DNA of 16,876 bases from Firmicutes bacterium UBA4049 (lineage in GTDB: Bacteria; Bacillota; Desulfotomaculia; Desulfotomaculales; Nap2-2B). The notes below the pieces were generated by a model. The model worked only from the letters and a program-made list of their open reading frames with translations. It did not search any database and was not told where the DNA came from. Positions 1 through 7,321 of the stretch are shown here, one piece after another (the first letter of the stretch is position 1; every line of letters starts with the position of its first letter). Where the stretch lies: contig DFZT01000002.1 in NCBI GenBank assembly GCA_002382755.1, positions 1 to 16,876 of the forward strand, written 5' to 3'. A program made the position numbers and the translations under genes.

Positions 1-144
1 GAGATATGTCTCATACGGGAGAAACCGAGGATAGAGATAATGCTTAGAATATCTATCCCATGTTTGATTTTGGTCGCCCGACAGGGCGAATTTGTTCTTA
101 TCAAGTATGCGACGACCAGTCGTTATGCACAGGAGGCAGGATCA
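1..144 (+). promoter_or_regulatory. leuA leader with three short inverted repeats
   Basis: This is the 144 bases before the chosen leuA start, cut off at its left edge by the window. Three perfect inverted repeats are visible: GAGA/TCTC at 1-12, GGATAGA (29-35) with TCTATCC (52-58), and TCGCCC (74-79) with GGGCGA (84-89) around a GACA loop. The last is the strongest. It is followed by a mixed T-rich stretch (ATTTGTTCTTA) rather than a clean U-run, so it could be a weak terminator or attenuator, or the end of an upstream transcript. No T-box signature is visible, although leucine genes in Firmicutes are often T-box controlled. No convincing promoter can be picked. The functional reading is inference. 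Confidence 0.35.
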
Positions 145-1668
145 ATGCGTAAATTATATGTTTTTGACACTACTCTAAGAGATGGGGAACAATCCCTGGG
201 GATAACCCTTAATATCCGGGAGAAACTTGAAATTGGAAGGCAGCTTGTCGATTTGGGTGTTGATATTATTGAAGCCGGTTTTCCCGCTTCCTCGCCGGGA
301 GATTTCAAGGCGGTTCAGCAACTGGCCAGGGAAATTAAGGGTGTTACAATTTGCGGACTTAGCCGCGCTGTAATCAAAGATATCGATCTCTGCTGGGAAG
401 CGTTAAAAGACGCGCAGCGGCCCAGGATACACACCGGCCTGGCCCTGTCTCCGATTCACCGTCAGTTTAAGCTGGGTGTTACACCCGAACAAGGCATAGA
501 GATGGCCGTCGCCGCTGTAAAGCATGCTAAAAAATTTGTTCAGGATGTGGAATATTATTCCGAAGACGCCTTTCGCACCGAACCGGAAATATTAGCCCGG
601 GTTATTTCCGGTGTGATTAAGGCTGGGGCTACAGTTATTAATATACCTGATACAGTTGGTTACGCGATGCCCTGGGAATATGGGGAACTGATCACCTGGT
701 TAATGGATAACGTTGAAGGAATGGATAAAGTTATTGTAAGCGTTCACTGCCATAATGATCTTGGAATGGCTACCGCCAACGCACTGGCCGGGATAAAGGC
801 AGGCGCGTCGCAGGTCGAGGGAACGATCAATGGAATTGGCGAGCGTGCGGGCAATACAGCCCTTGAAGAAGTAATCATGTCAATTTATACGCAGCCATCC
901 AGCTTTGGGATCAAAACTACTGTTAACTATAAAGAGATAGCTAGAACCAGCAGGCTGGTTTCAAAAATAACCGGAGTCCAGGTCCCCGCGCATAAGGCAA
1001 TTGTAGGTGAGAACGCCTTTATGCATGCCTCGGGCATCCACCAGGACGGTGTTTTAAAGGAACGGTCAACCTATGAGATTATTGACCCTTCGGTGATTGG
1101 TATTTCTCAAAATAAAATTGTGCTGACGGCAAGGTCCGGCCGCCACGCTTTGCGGCATTGCCTGGAGGAACTCGGGTATCAGCTGGAGGAACCTGTTTTA
1201 AATAAAGTATATGAGAAATTCTTAATCCTCGCGGACCAGAAGCAGGAAATTTTTGACGAAGACCTCCACGCCTTAATGGGCAACAAGGAAGGGATGAACG
1301 GCGCCGAAAATATTGTTTTAAAAGGCTTCTCGGTAAGCACCGCGGGCCCTTCCAAAGCCATGGCTACGGTCGAACTGGATTTAGGCGGCAATGTTATTGC
1401 GGACGCAGCCTGCGGCAACGGTCCTGTTGACGCTGTTTTTAACGCTATCGACCGCCTTATCGGATTTGAGGTTACACTGGAAGATTACTCTTTAAAATCA
1501 ATAACCAAAGGGAAAGACGCCATGGGGGACGCGACAGTCAAAATAAAGACAAACGACTCCAGACTGTATATCGGGCACGGGCTCAGCACTGACGTGATCG
1601 AGGCCAGCGCAAAAGCATATGTAAACGCACTGTCTAAAGCCGTAGCCCGGCCGGTCTCCAACTCCTAA
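145..1668 (+). CDS. leuA: 2-isopropylmalate synthase
   Basis: The enzyme condenses acetyl-CoA with 2-oxoisovalerate, the committed step of leucine synthesis, in the cytoplasm. The 507-residue length fits full-size bacterial LeuA. The N-terminal TIM barrel starts with DTTLRDGEQS (residues 8-17), which carries the catalytic Arg/Asp. HCHND at 201-205 supplies the metal-binding histidines, followed by GERAGN and SGIHQDG (His299). The last ~115 residues form the allosteric LeuA dimer domain. I chose ATG 145 because AGGAGG sits at 131-136 with 8-base spacing and homology begins at once. An in-frame ATG at 40 adds 35 residues unlike LeuA and has only a weak GAGG. The SLGITLN stretch replaces the usual SPGxxxN. 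Homocitrate synthase and Re-citrate synthase are related, but the complete regulatory domain favours LeuA. The next gene follows within 30 bases. Confidence 0.9.
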   Translation: MRKLYVFDTTLRDGEQSLGITLNIREKLEIGRQLVDLGVDIIEAGFPASSPGDFKAVQQLAREIKGVTICGLSRAVIKDIDLCWEALKDAQRPRIHTGLALSPIHRQFKLGVTPEQGIEMAVAAVKHAKKFVQDVEYYSEDAFRTEPEILARVISGVIKAGATVINIPDTVGYAMPWEYGELITWLMDNVEGMDKVIVSVHCHNDLGMATANALAGIKAGASQVEGTINGIGERAGNTALEEVIMSIYTQPSSFGIKTTVNYKEIARTSRLVSKITGVQVPAHKAIVGENAFMHASGIHQDGVLKERSTYEIIDPSVIGISQNKIVLTARSGRHALRHCLEELGYQLEEPVLNKVYEKFLILADQKQEIFDEDLHALMGNKEGMNGAENIVLKGFSVSTAGPSKAMATVELDLGGNVIADAACGNGPVDAVFNAIDRLIGFEVTLEDYSLKSITKGKDAMGDATVKIKTNDSRLYIGHGLSTDVIEASAKAYVNALSKAVARPVSNS

Positions 1669-1697
1669 GGCGGATGGAGATGGAGGGGGTTTGCCCG

Positions 1698-2684
1698 GTG
1701 GAACATATTATTAACTTTGATCCCGATCCCTCAGTAAAAGTAGGCCATGCGACAAACAGCGAAGCCCATACCGGTTGTACAGTCATTATCATCAAAGACG
1801 GCGCTATGGGCGGGGTGGATGTCCGGGGATCCGCTACGGGCAGCCGCGAGATAGAACTGCTCAAACCCTTGCAGCGGGTAGACCAGGTACACGGTTTGCT
1901 GCTCACCGGGGGAAGCGCCTTTGGCCTGGATGCTGCAGGCGGAGTAATGGCGTGGCTGGAAGAAAGAAAAATAGGTTTTAAAACAGCGGCGGGATTTACC
2001 GTTCCTATCGTTCCCGCCGCTGTTTTATTCGACCTTGGGATCGGTGATTTCCGCGTCCGGCCCGATAAAGCCATGGGTTACGAGGCCTGCTGCAATGCAA
2101 AAAGCGGTTATGTCGAAGAGGGCAATGTCGGAGCGGGAACAGGCGCAACGGTCTGTAAAATACTGAGCAAGGATTACCGTGTGAAATCAGGCCTCGGGGC
2201 CTGGTGGGAGGACATGGGAAACGGATTGACAGTGTCTGCTGTTGTTGCGGTCAATGCCCTGGGTGATATCCTTGATGAGAACGGCAGGCTGATGGTCGGA
2301 CCCAGGGACAGGAAAACCGGGCATATGTATTCCACAATGTCTGTCTGGAAGAAGAAGGTATCCGACCCGGAGAATTTCAGGGACCCGGACATTGGTATAA
2401 ATACGACTCTTGCCGCTGTTGTAACTTCTGCTTTGTTAACCAAAGAGCAGGCAAATAAAGTTGCCCAGATGGCCAATACAGGCCTTGCCCGCTGTATTGA
2501 GCCCGCGCACACGGAATATGACGGAGATATTACTTTTGCCCTTGCCACCGGCAAAGTCTCCGCAGATGCGAGCCTTATCGGCGCTGTCGCGGCCAGGGTA
2601 CTGGAAACGGCAGTCCGCAGAGCTATCCGCGCCGCCTGGCCGGCGGACGGGATACCCGCTTACCGGGACATCTGCAGGGAGTAA
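1698..2684 (+). CDS. P1 family (S58) self-processing aminopeptidase
   Basis: A member of peptidase family S58 (DmpA/BapA/NylC-like), N-terminal-nucleophile hydrolases that cut themselves into two chains and then act on small peptides, D-amino acid esters or amides. It has the family's early VKVGHAT motif, the glycine-rich LLLTGGSAFGLDAAGG segment, the internal NGLTVSAVVAVNALGD strand-turn, and the region IGINTTLAAVV followed later by EYDGDITFALATGK. By analogy with the Asn-Thr cleavage of NylC, the likely processing site is the Asn-Thr of IGINTT (residues 235/236 from the GTG start). I chose GTG 1698 because GGAGGGGG ends 8 bases before it. An in-frame ATG at 1674 would add eight residues but has only a very close, poor SD. 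Length is 328 residues. Natural substrate is unknown. Likely co-transcribed with leuA. Confidence 0.8.
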   Translation: MEHIINFDPDPSVKVGHATNSEAHTGCTVIIIKDGAMGGVDVRGSATGSREIELLKPLQRVDQVHGLLLTGGSAFGLDAAGGVMAWLEERKIGFKTAAGFTVPIVPAAVLFDLGIGDFRVRPDKAMGYEACCNAKSGYVEEGNVGAGTGATVCKILSKDYRVKSGLGAWWEDMGNGLTVSAVVAVNALGDILDENGRLMVGPRDRKTGHMYSTMSVWKKKVSDPENFRDPDIGINTTLAAVVTSALLTKEQANKVAQMANTGLARCIEPAHTEYDGDITFALATGKVSADASLIGAVAARVLETAVRRAIRAAWPADGIPAYRDICRE

Positions 2685-2723
2685 ATAAATACAATTAAAT
2701 TACTGTCAGAGGTGAGAAGTTTT

Positions 2724-2996
2724 TTGTATAAATACAGGGTTGTAGCCACAATTGTTGAAATCAGGGGCAAAGACGGTTGTTCTTACGGTCATAAAGTCGG
2801 CGACAGTTTTGAATTCTCACAGTATATGCCCGGCGGCCTCTGCCAGTTTGCATATGATTCGCTGCGCTCTGCGGTTGCGGCATTGCTTTATGGAGGAAAT
2901 TTTCCCTGGGCGCAGAATAGTGAAGTTACAACCTGGGCCTGCCCCGATCCTGAAAACACTGTAATTTTTGAATTAAGGCGGTTCCCGGCGGAATAA
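2724..2996 (+). CDS. TIGR04076 family small protein
   Basis: A 90-residue cytoplasmic protein of a small conserved family common in anaerobes and of unknown function. The family layout is clear: an N-terminal strand (YRVVATIVEIRG), a GCSYGHKVGD turn, GGLCQFAYDSL, a short helix ending ALLYGGNFPW, then CPDPENTVIFELRRF at the end. Three cysteines are present, at GCSYG, GLCQF and WACPD. The start is best placed at TTG 2724, because GAGGTGA (2709-2715), a near-perfect anti-SD match, ends 8 bases before it. The in-frame GTG at 2712 lies inside that SD and is therefore unlikely. Only 39 bases separate the gene from the P1 peptidase and 41 from the macro-domain gene, so it probably belongs to the same transcript. 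No catalytic role can be assigned. Confidence 0.7.
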   Translation: MYKYRVVATIVEIRGKDGCSYGHKVGDSFEFSQYMPGGLCQFAYDSLRSAVAALLYGGNFPWAQNSEVTTWACPDPENTVIFELRRFPAE

Positions 2997-3037
2997 CACA
3001 GTTAAACTCTGTATTTTTCAAGGGGGGTTTTTGATTA

Positions 3038-3577
3038 TTGGAAATTTATGTGATTAAAACACTTCTGGGCCTTATCAGAGGCGATATTACGCGGCAGGAT
3101 ACGGAGGCGGTTGTCAACGCGGCCAATTCAAGTTTGATGGGCGGCGGCGGGGTTGACGGGGCAATCCACAGGGCCGGAGGGCCAAAGATACTTGAGGAAT
3201 GCAAACAAATAGTCGCCAGGCAGGGAAGGCTGCCTGCAGGCGAGGCGGTGATTACCACCGGGGGCAATCTGAAGGCCAGGTATGTCATACATACAGTTGG
3301 TCCTGTCTGGAGAGGCGGAAACAGCGGGGAAGACGAACTGCTGAGGAGTTCTTACCTGACCAGCCTGTCTTTAGCCTGGGAGAAAGGTATTTCCACAATC
3401 TCATTTCCTTCGATAAGCACCGGGGCATACGGTTTTCCCGTCAAACGCGCCGCAAGAATAGCTCTTTCCACGGTTTTTGATTTTTGCCAGAACCATCTGG
3501 TTAAAGAGATCCGGTTTGTGCTTTTTAGTGATCAGGACCTTAAAATATATGAGGAAGTGTTAAAATGCCTGGTTTAG
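3038..3577 (+). CDS. Macro-domain protein (ADP-ribose ester hydrolase type)
   Basis: A stand-alone macro domain of 179 residues, similar in size to YmdB-type O-acetyl-ADP-ribose deacetylases. These bind ADP-ribose and remove acyl or ADP-ribosyl esters. The motifs are complete: GDIT at 15-18, VVNAANSSLMGGGGVDGAIH at 25-44 with the catalytic-type Asn27/Asn30 and Asp40, IHTVGP at 85-90, and the phosphate loop SISTGAYGFP at 126-135. The start is TTG 3038, with AGGGGGG at 3021-3027 ten bases upstream; the next in-frame start (GTG 3050) is too far from that SD. Its 3' end overlaps pyrE by 13 bases, so translation of the two is probably coupled. This places ADP-ribose turnover next to pyrimidine synthesis, but any functional link is inference. 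Confidence 0.88.
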   Translation: MEIYVIKTLLGLIRGDITRQDTEAVVNAANSSLMGGGGVDGAIHRAGGPKILEECKQIVARQGRLPAGEAVITTGGNLKARYVIHTVGPVWRGGNSGEDELLRSSYLTSLSLAWEKGISTISFPSISTGAYGFPVKRAARIALSTVFDFCQNHLVKEIRFVLFSDQDLKIYEEVLKCLV

Positions 3578-4131
3578 CAGAAGGTAATCCGCAGGGGGAC
3601 AGGGAGCTTTTAAAAGAACTGGTCAGGGAAAGGTCCTTTAAATTTGGCAGCTTTATTCTTTCCAGCGGGAAGGAAAGCACTTATTATTTTGATGGAAAAC
3701 AGGTGACCTTATATCCTCAGGGAGCTTACCTGGTGGCCAGGGCTATTCTTGAAAAAGTCAAAGATATTCAGATCCAGGCTGTAGGAGGCCCTACTCTGGG
3801 GGCTGATCCGATGGTTGGCTCGCTGGCGCTGGTTCTTTATCTGGAAGGGATGGACTTAAAGTTGTTTATTGTCCGCGAGACGGTTAAAAAGCACGGTACA
3901 AAAAGGGTTATTGAGGGACCTCAGCTTACTGCAGGCGATCGTGTGGTTATTCTGGATGACGTTATTACCAGCGGGGGGTCAATTATTAAAGCGATTGAAA
4001 CCGTCCGGGAAGTTGGATGCAAAGTTGTCAAGGTGGTAACATTAATCGATCGCCGCGAAGGAGGGACGGAAAAGATTGAAAAGATGGGTATCGAAGTAGA
4101 TCCCATCTTTAACATTAAGGATTTTAGATAG
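3565..4131 (+). CDS. pyrE: Orotate phosphoribosyltransferase
   Basis: Transfers the ribose-phosphate of PRPP to orotate to make OMP in de novo pyrimidine synthesis. It has 188 residues, the usual size for the shorter bacterial OPRTs. The hallmark PRPP-binding loop VVILDDVITSGGS lies at about residues 127-139 with the two adjacent acidic residues Asp131/Asp132. The flexible catalytic loop is present as RETVKKHGTKRVIEG, and the N-terminal FGSFILSSGKESTYYFDGK segment is typical. ATG 3565 has GAGG at 3551-3554. The gene starts inside the 3' end of the macro-domain gene. It ends five bases from the stop of the oppositely oriented ychF, with no terminator hairpin between them. It stands apart from any other pyr gene in this window. 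Confidence 0.92.
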   Translation: MPGLAEGNPQGDRELLKELVRERSFKFGSFILSSGKESTYYFDGKQVTLYPQGAYLVARAILEKVKDIQIQAVGGPTLGADPMVGSLALVLYLEGMDLKLFIVRETVKKHGTKRVIEGPQLTAGDRVVILDDVITSGGSIIKAIETVREVGCKVVKVVTLIDRREGGTEKIEKMGIEVDPIFNIKDFR

Positions 4132-4136
4132 GGTTT

Positions 4137-5228
4137 TTATATGTTGAACCGGAAATTAATTATATCCCCGTCTTCAACGATATATTCCTTTCCTTCCAGC
4201 CGCGACATCCCTTTTTCCTTGACTTTGTTCACCGAGCCGAGTTCGAATAAGTCGCGGTATTTAGTTACTTCAGCCCGGATAAAGCCCCGTTCCATATCGG
4301 AATGAACTTTTCCCGCAGCCTGCCTGGCATTGGTTCCCCGGTTTATCGTCCATGCCTTAACCTCGTCGGATCCAATCGTAAAAAAAGAGATGAGGTTTAG
4401 CTGCTGATAAGCAGCCCTGGACAAACGCGCCGTCCCAAGTTCCCCGATATTAAGGTCGTTTAGAAACATTGCCTGCTCCGCCGGGTCAAGCATACTAATT
4501 TCCATTTCCAACTGTCCGCAAATTTCAATTACGGTTATGCCACGCGTATTCGCAAGGGCTTCTAGTTCTGTTTTTCCGGGGTAAGTATTTTCTTTAAACT
4601 GGTTTTCATCCATATTGATGACAATTATCTGAGGTTTTTCGGTAAAGAAGCTGGGGATCGTCAGCATTGCCCGTTCTTCCTCGGCAAGGCCTGTGTTGGC
4701 GGCGGTTACGCCTGTTTCCATAGCTGAGCGGAGCTTTTTTAACAGCGGCAGTTCCGCCGCAGCCTCCCTGGTAATCTTTTTGCCTCCTTCAATGCGCTGA
4801 ATTCGCTTTTCAACAACGTCGAGGTCAGCGAGGAGAAGTTCAAGATCAACCGTTTCAAGATCTCTTAAAGGATCAATATTGCCGTAAACATGCGGCAATT
4901 CAGGGTTATCAAAAGTGCGGACGATCTGGATCAGCAGATCGACATTGCGGATTCCGTCAAGGAACTGGTTGCCGCCGCCCTTTCCCTGGTTCGTTCCGCT
5001 GGTCAGTCCGGGAACATCGCTGCAGATTATCTGTGCGTAAACTGTCCGGCGGGGTTTGCATAACTGGGTTAAAAAATCAATTCGCGGGTCGGGAACTTTG
5101 ACTGCTCCCGTATTTGTTTCAAATTTGCCTGATAAAAAATCGCTGGTCTGCGCTCCGGCCTGGGTCAACAGGTTGAAGATAGTTGTTTTTCCAACCGCCG
5201 GAAGGCCTACCAATCCGGCTGTCAACAT
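4137..5228 (-). CDS. ychF: Divergent YchF-family GTPase/ATPase
   Basis: An Obg-family P-loop NTPase of 363 residues, exactly the family length. Visible elements: P-loop GLPAVGKTT (8-16), switch II DVPGL (71-75) in place of the usual DIAGL, the family signature NIDPLRDLETVDLELLLADL (117-136), the NMDE nucleotide-specificity motif (205-208; YchF has NxxE rather than NKxD and can use ATP), a coiled-coil arm around 137-190, and a C-terminal TGS domain from about 279, ending RLEGKEYIVEDGDIINFRFN. The P-loop (canonical GLPNVGKST) and the switch I region (KFETNTG where YchF usually has an NYPFxTIEPN-like stretch) are divergent, so this may be a paralogue. ATG 5228 has AAGGAGG just upstream. It lies 33 bases downstream of the nitrilase gene and probably shares its transcript. 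Confidence 0.83.
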   Translation of the reverse strand: MLTAGLVGLPAVGKTTIFNLLTQAGAQTSDFLSGKFETNTGAVKVPDPRIDFLTQLCKPRRTVYAQIICSDVPGLTSGTNQGKGGGNQFLDGIRNVDLLIQIVRTFDNPELPHVYGNIDPLRDLETVDLELLLADLDVVEKRIQRIEGGKKITREAAAELPLLKKLRSAMETGVTAANTGLAEEERAMLTIPSFFTEKPQIIVINMDENQFKENTYPGKTELEALANTRGITVIEICGQLEMEISMLDPAEQAMFLNDLNIGELGTARLSRAAYQQLNLISFFTIGSDEVKAWTINRGTNARQAAGKVHSDMERGFIRAEVTKYRDLFELGSVNKVKEKGMSRLEGKEYIVEDGDIINFRFNI

Positions 5229-5261
5229 TTTAAAACCTCCTTTGATTCGGCTTTTAAGATT

Positions 5262-6077
5262 TTAGTACAAGTCTTTTCGCAGGTGTCTCAGCAAAGGAAG
5301 TTCCTGCCTGACCTTTTCAAGGAGTTGTAAATTAACCTCCGAGTAGATTATTTCCTCTTCTTCTCCGGCTTCAGCCAGCACTTCCCCCCAGGGGCTGCAG
5401 ATCAAAGAATGCGCGTAACCTAAAAAGCGTTCGGAATAATCGCGTGCAGCGGCGACTCCGGCGGTAAAAACCTGGTTGTCGATTGCACGTGCCTGGAAGG
5501 TGATTTTCCAGTGAACCTGGCCTGTTGTGAGGGTAAATGTGGCGGGTATGATTATTACCTGGGCGCCGTTTAAAACCATTTGGCGGATCAGTTCGGGAAA
5601 GCGGATATCGTAGCAGATAGCTACGCCGATGCTGCACAGCTCTGTCTGGATTACAGTGGATTTATTGCCGGAGTTGAGCGTGCTGGATTCCCGGATTTTT
5701 AATCCTCCGGGCAGGTCCACATCAAAAAGGTGCGCCTTTCTGTGTCTTCCCAGTAGTCTTCCGCCCGGATCAAAAACGAAACTTGTGTTGTAAATGCACC
5801 CGTTTTCCTTTTCAGGAACAGAACCGCCGACAATATAGACTTGATTTTCTTTGGCAGTTAAAGAAAGCATTTTCAAAGACGGGCCGCCCGGATAGCTTTC
5901 CGCGTATTCCGGAAACAACTCCGCCCTATAGGGGCAGTTAAACATTTCCGGCAAAACAACCATCTGAGCGCCGTTTTTCACAGCCTCAGCGATCATCAGC
6001 CTGGCTTTAGACAGGTTTTCTTCTTTTTCTTTTTCTACCTTCATCTGGCAGCAGGCCAGCTTGAAAACGTCACTCAA
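5262..6077 (-). CDS. Nitrilase-superfamily hydrolase, omega-amidase-like
   Basis: A carbon-nitrogen hydrolase of 271 residues with the Glu-Lys-Cys triad in place: Glu44 in VVLPEMFNCPY, Lys114 in RHRKAHLFD, and Cys155 in GVAICYDIRFPEL. The HLFDVDLPGG..IRES stretch and overall length resemble Nit2/omega-amidase, which hydrolyses 2-oxoglutaramate or 2-oxosuccinamate left by glutamine or asparagine transamination. That substrate assignment is from family resemblance only. The start is TTG at 6077 on the minus strand, preceded by AAGGAG with about 9-base spacing; there is no nearby ATG in frame. It is the first gene of a probable two-gene unit with ychF. A 12-base perfect palindrome lies 29 bases upstream of the start and may be an operator. 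Confidence 0.85.
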   Translation of the reverse strand: MSDVFKLACCQMKVEKEKEENLSKARLMIAEAVKNGAQMVVLPEMFNCPYRAELFPEYAESYPGGPSLKMLSLTAKENQVYIVGGSVPEKENGCIYNTSFVFDPGGRLLGRHRKAHLFDVDLPGGLKIRESSTLNSGNKSTVIQTELCSIGVAICYDIRFPELIRQMVLNGAQVIIIPATFTLTTGQVHWKITFQARAIDNQVFTAGVAAARDYSERFLGYAHSLICSPWGEVLAEAGEEEEIIYSEVNLQLLEKVRQELPLLRHLRKDLY

Positions 6078-6204
6078 TAATTTTATCTCCTTAGCAATAG
6101 TGTTATGAGTAATTACTCTGATCTTTTCATAAAGTGAACCTGGTTTAGCACGGTATTGTCACCGCTCACTCCGGCGCTTAAGTCCCGGCATGCGGCATGG
6201 CTAA
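6078..6204 (-). other. Upstream region of the nitrilase-ychF unit
   Basis: 127 bases between the anti-sigma stop and the nitrilase start. No ORF of interest is seen. It must hold either read-through from the sigma/anti-sigma unit or a promoter for the nitrilase. I found only weak promoter candidates on the minus strand (for example TTCACT, 17 bases, TAATTA), not good enough to annotate. It contains the palindrome listed separately and an imperfect CATG-rich stretch near 6188-6200. No clean intrinsic terminator follows the anti-sigma gene. Confidence 0.4.
6107..6118. promoter_or_regulatory. 12-bp perfect palindrome, possible operator
   Basis: GAGTAATTACTC is identical on both strands and lies 29 bases upstream of the nitrilase TTG start, within the probable promoter area of the nitrilase-ychF unit. 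A perfect 12-base palindrome with an AT core is a plausible dimeric-repressor site. Nothing in the window identifies the regulator. Confidence 0.35.
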
Positions 6205-7308
6205 TTACTTGATAATATTAATTAAGAAGTGGACAGAACTCATCTCTTCCGTAAGTTTTTTAAGGCTTAAGCTTGTTTGATCAAGTTCCGGCTGAAGCTT
6301 TTTTAATTCTTCCTGAAGAGCGCTGTTTCCTTCATTTGCCCCCCCGGAATTATCCATCTGAGCTGTTATTTCTCCCTTTTCCTGCTGGAGTTTTTCTTCC
6401 CGCCCCTGCAAGATGAGGTATTCTTCAGTTATATCCTGTTCTTCCTGCTGTTTGCCCGAAATTTTTCCTAATGATTCTATTCCTTTCAGCGCCTCAGACG
6501 CTTTGTTAACAGGGACTGTCAGTTCCAACTGTGTAACATTGTTCTGGCCGGTTCTAGGTTTCAACCCGCCGCCCAGTTTGTTGGCGAGTGTATTTAACCC
6601 GGCAATTGTTTCTTGCCTCTGATCTGCCTTCAGTGTCAGGCTGATCCTGCTGACCACCCTTTTTTGCCGATTGTCCTGGGCGCTTCCAAGAGCGGGAATA
6701 TTCTTAGCCGTAGTGGAAGCCGAATCGCTGCTTTCCCCGGTCCGGTTGTTTTCTCCGACAGTTGATTGATATAACTGTGCTTGTTCGTTATTCTCCGGAG
6801 GGGATTCTGTTTTCAAAGCGGGCGCTTCCCCGGCGGTCTTTGGGGCGCCTGTTACAGGCGCTTTCTGAGCAGGCAGGGGGGCGGAACGCGAAAGCTTAAG
6901 AGCTTCGTTTTTTTCAGGAGTTGTTTTTTTGCTGAGTGATACACCGGGCCCCTGCCGGGTTGTTGAGCTGTAAATCAGCGAAGAAATTCCTAAAACGAGG
7001 ACCAGGACAGCGGCCAGGGTGATACCGGCACGCAGCCTTTCCCCGGGGAAAAACCACTTAACAGACCTTTTCTGTTTTTTAAGTCCGTCTTCAGTCGTTA
7101 TTTTTGCGGAGACCTGAGTCCAGAAATCTTTCGGCGCGGAAATTTCCGGCAGATCATGAATCAATTCCATGGAAGCCTGCAGCCTGGCTAACTCATACCG
7201 GCAGTCCGGACAGGAGTTTAAATGGCCTTCCAGGAGGCCTTTTTGAGAGGATTTAAGCTTGCCGTCGAGATAACCGGAAAACATTTTTTTTGCCTTCGAG
7301 CACTTCAT
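6205..7308 (-). CDS. Membrane anti-sigma factor, zinc-finger plus DUF4349-like domain
   Basis: A 367-residue single-pass membrane protein. Residues 1-40 form a ZAS/zf-HC2 anti-sigma domain with Cys3 and the His29-x3-Cys33-x2-Cys36 motif, which normally holds an ECF sigma factor inactive. Residues 94-113 are one hydrophobic helix. Then comes a Pro/Ser/Thr/Ala-rich linker (about 118-215) and an extracytoplasmic domain (about 217-367) with a beta-rich part (VVSRISLTLKADQR, VTQLELTVPVNK) and a helical coiled-coil part starting DITEEYLILQGREEKLQQEK, resembling DUF4349. The ATG at 7308 has AGGAGG at 7323-7318, overlapping the sigma stop codon, so the two are probably translationally coupled. The outer domain may be the sensor, which is inference. 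Typical DUF4349 proteins have further C-terminal membrane helices, and this one does not. Confidence 0.83.
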   Translation of the reverse strand: MKCSKAKKMFSGYLDGKLKSSQKGLLEGHLNSCPDCRYELARLQASMELIHDLPEISAPKDFWTQVSAKITTEDGLKKQKRSVKWFFPGERLRAGITLAAVLVLVLGISSLIYSSTTRQGPGVSLSKKTTPEKNEALKLSRSAPLPAQKAPVTGAPKTAGEAPALKTESPPENNEQAQLYQSTVGENNRTGESSDSASTTAKNIPALGSAQDNRQKRVVSRISLTLKADQRQETIAGLNTLANKLGGGLKPRTGQNNVTQLELTVPVNKASEALKGIESLGKISGKQQEEQDITEEYLILQGREEKLQQEKGEITAQMDNSGGANEGNSALQEELKKLQPELDQTSLSLKKLTEEMSSVHFLINIIK

Positions 7309-7321
7309 GCATAGTTTCCTC

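Noticed and set aside
40..144. N-terminal extension of leuA from ATG 40
   Set aside because: It has only a weak GAGG, the 35 extra residues do not resemble LeuA, and ATG 145 has a strong, well-spaced AGGAGG.
1..144. T-box riboswitch before leuA
   Set aside because: No T-box antiterminator sequence is visible, and the window begins too close to the gene to judge further.
145..1668. Re-citrate synthase or homocitrate synthase instead of LeuA
   Set aside because: The full-length C-terminal regulatory domain and SGIHQDG context fit 2-isopropylmalate synthase better.
1634..2074. 146-codon minus-strand ORF opposite the P1 peptidase
   Set aside because: Shadow of a well-supported gene; its protein is low-complexity Ser/Pro/Arg-rich with no recognisable family.
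4132..4136. Bidirectional terminator between pyrE and ychF
   Set aside because: The gap is five bases and no hairpin with a T-run is visible around it.
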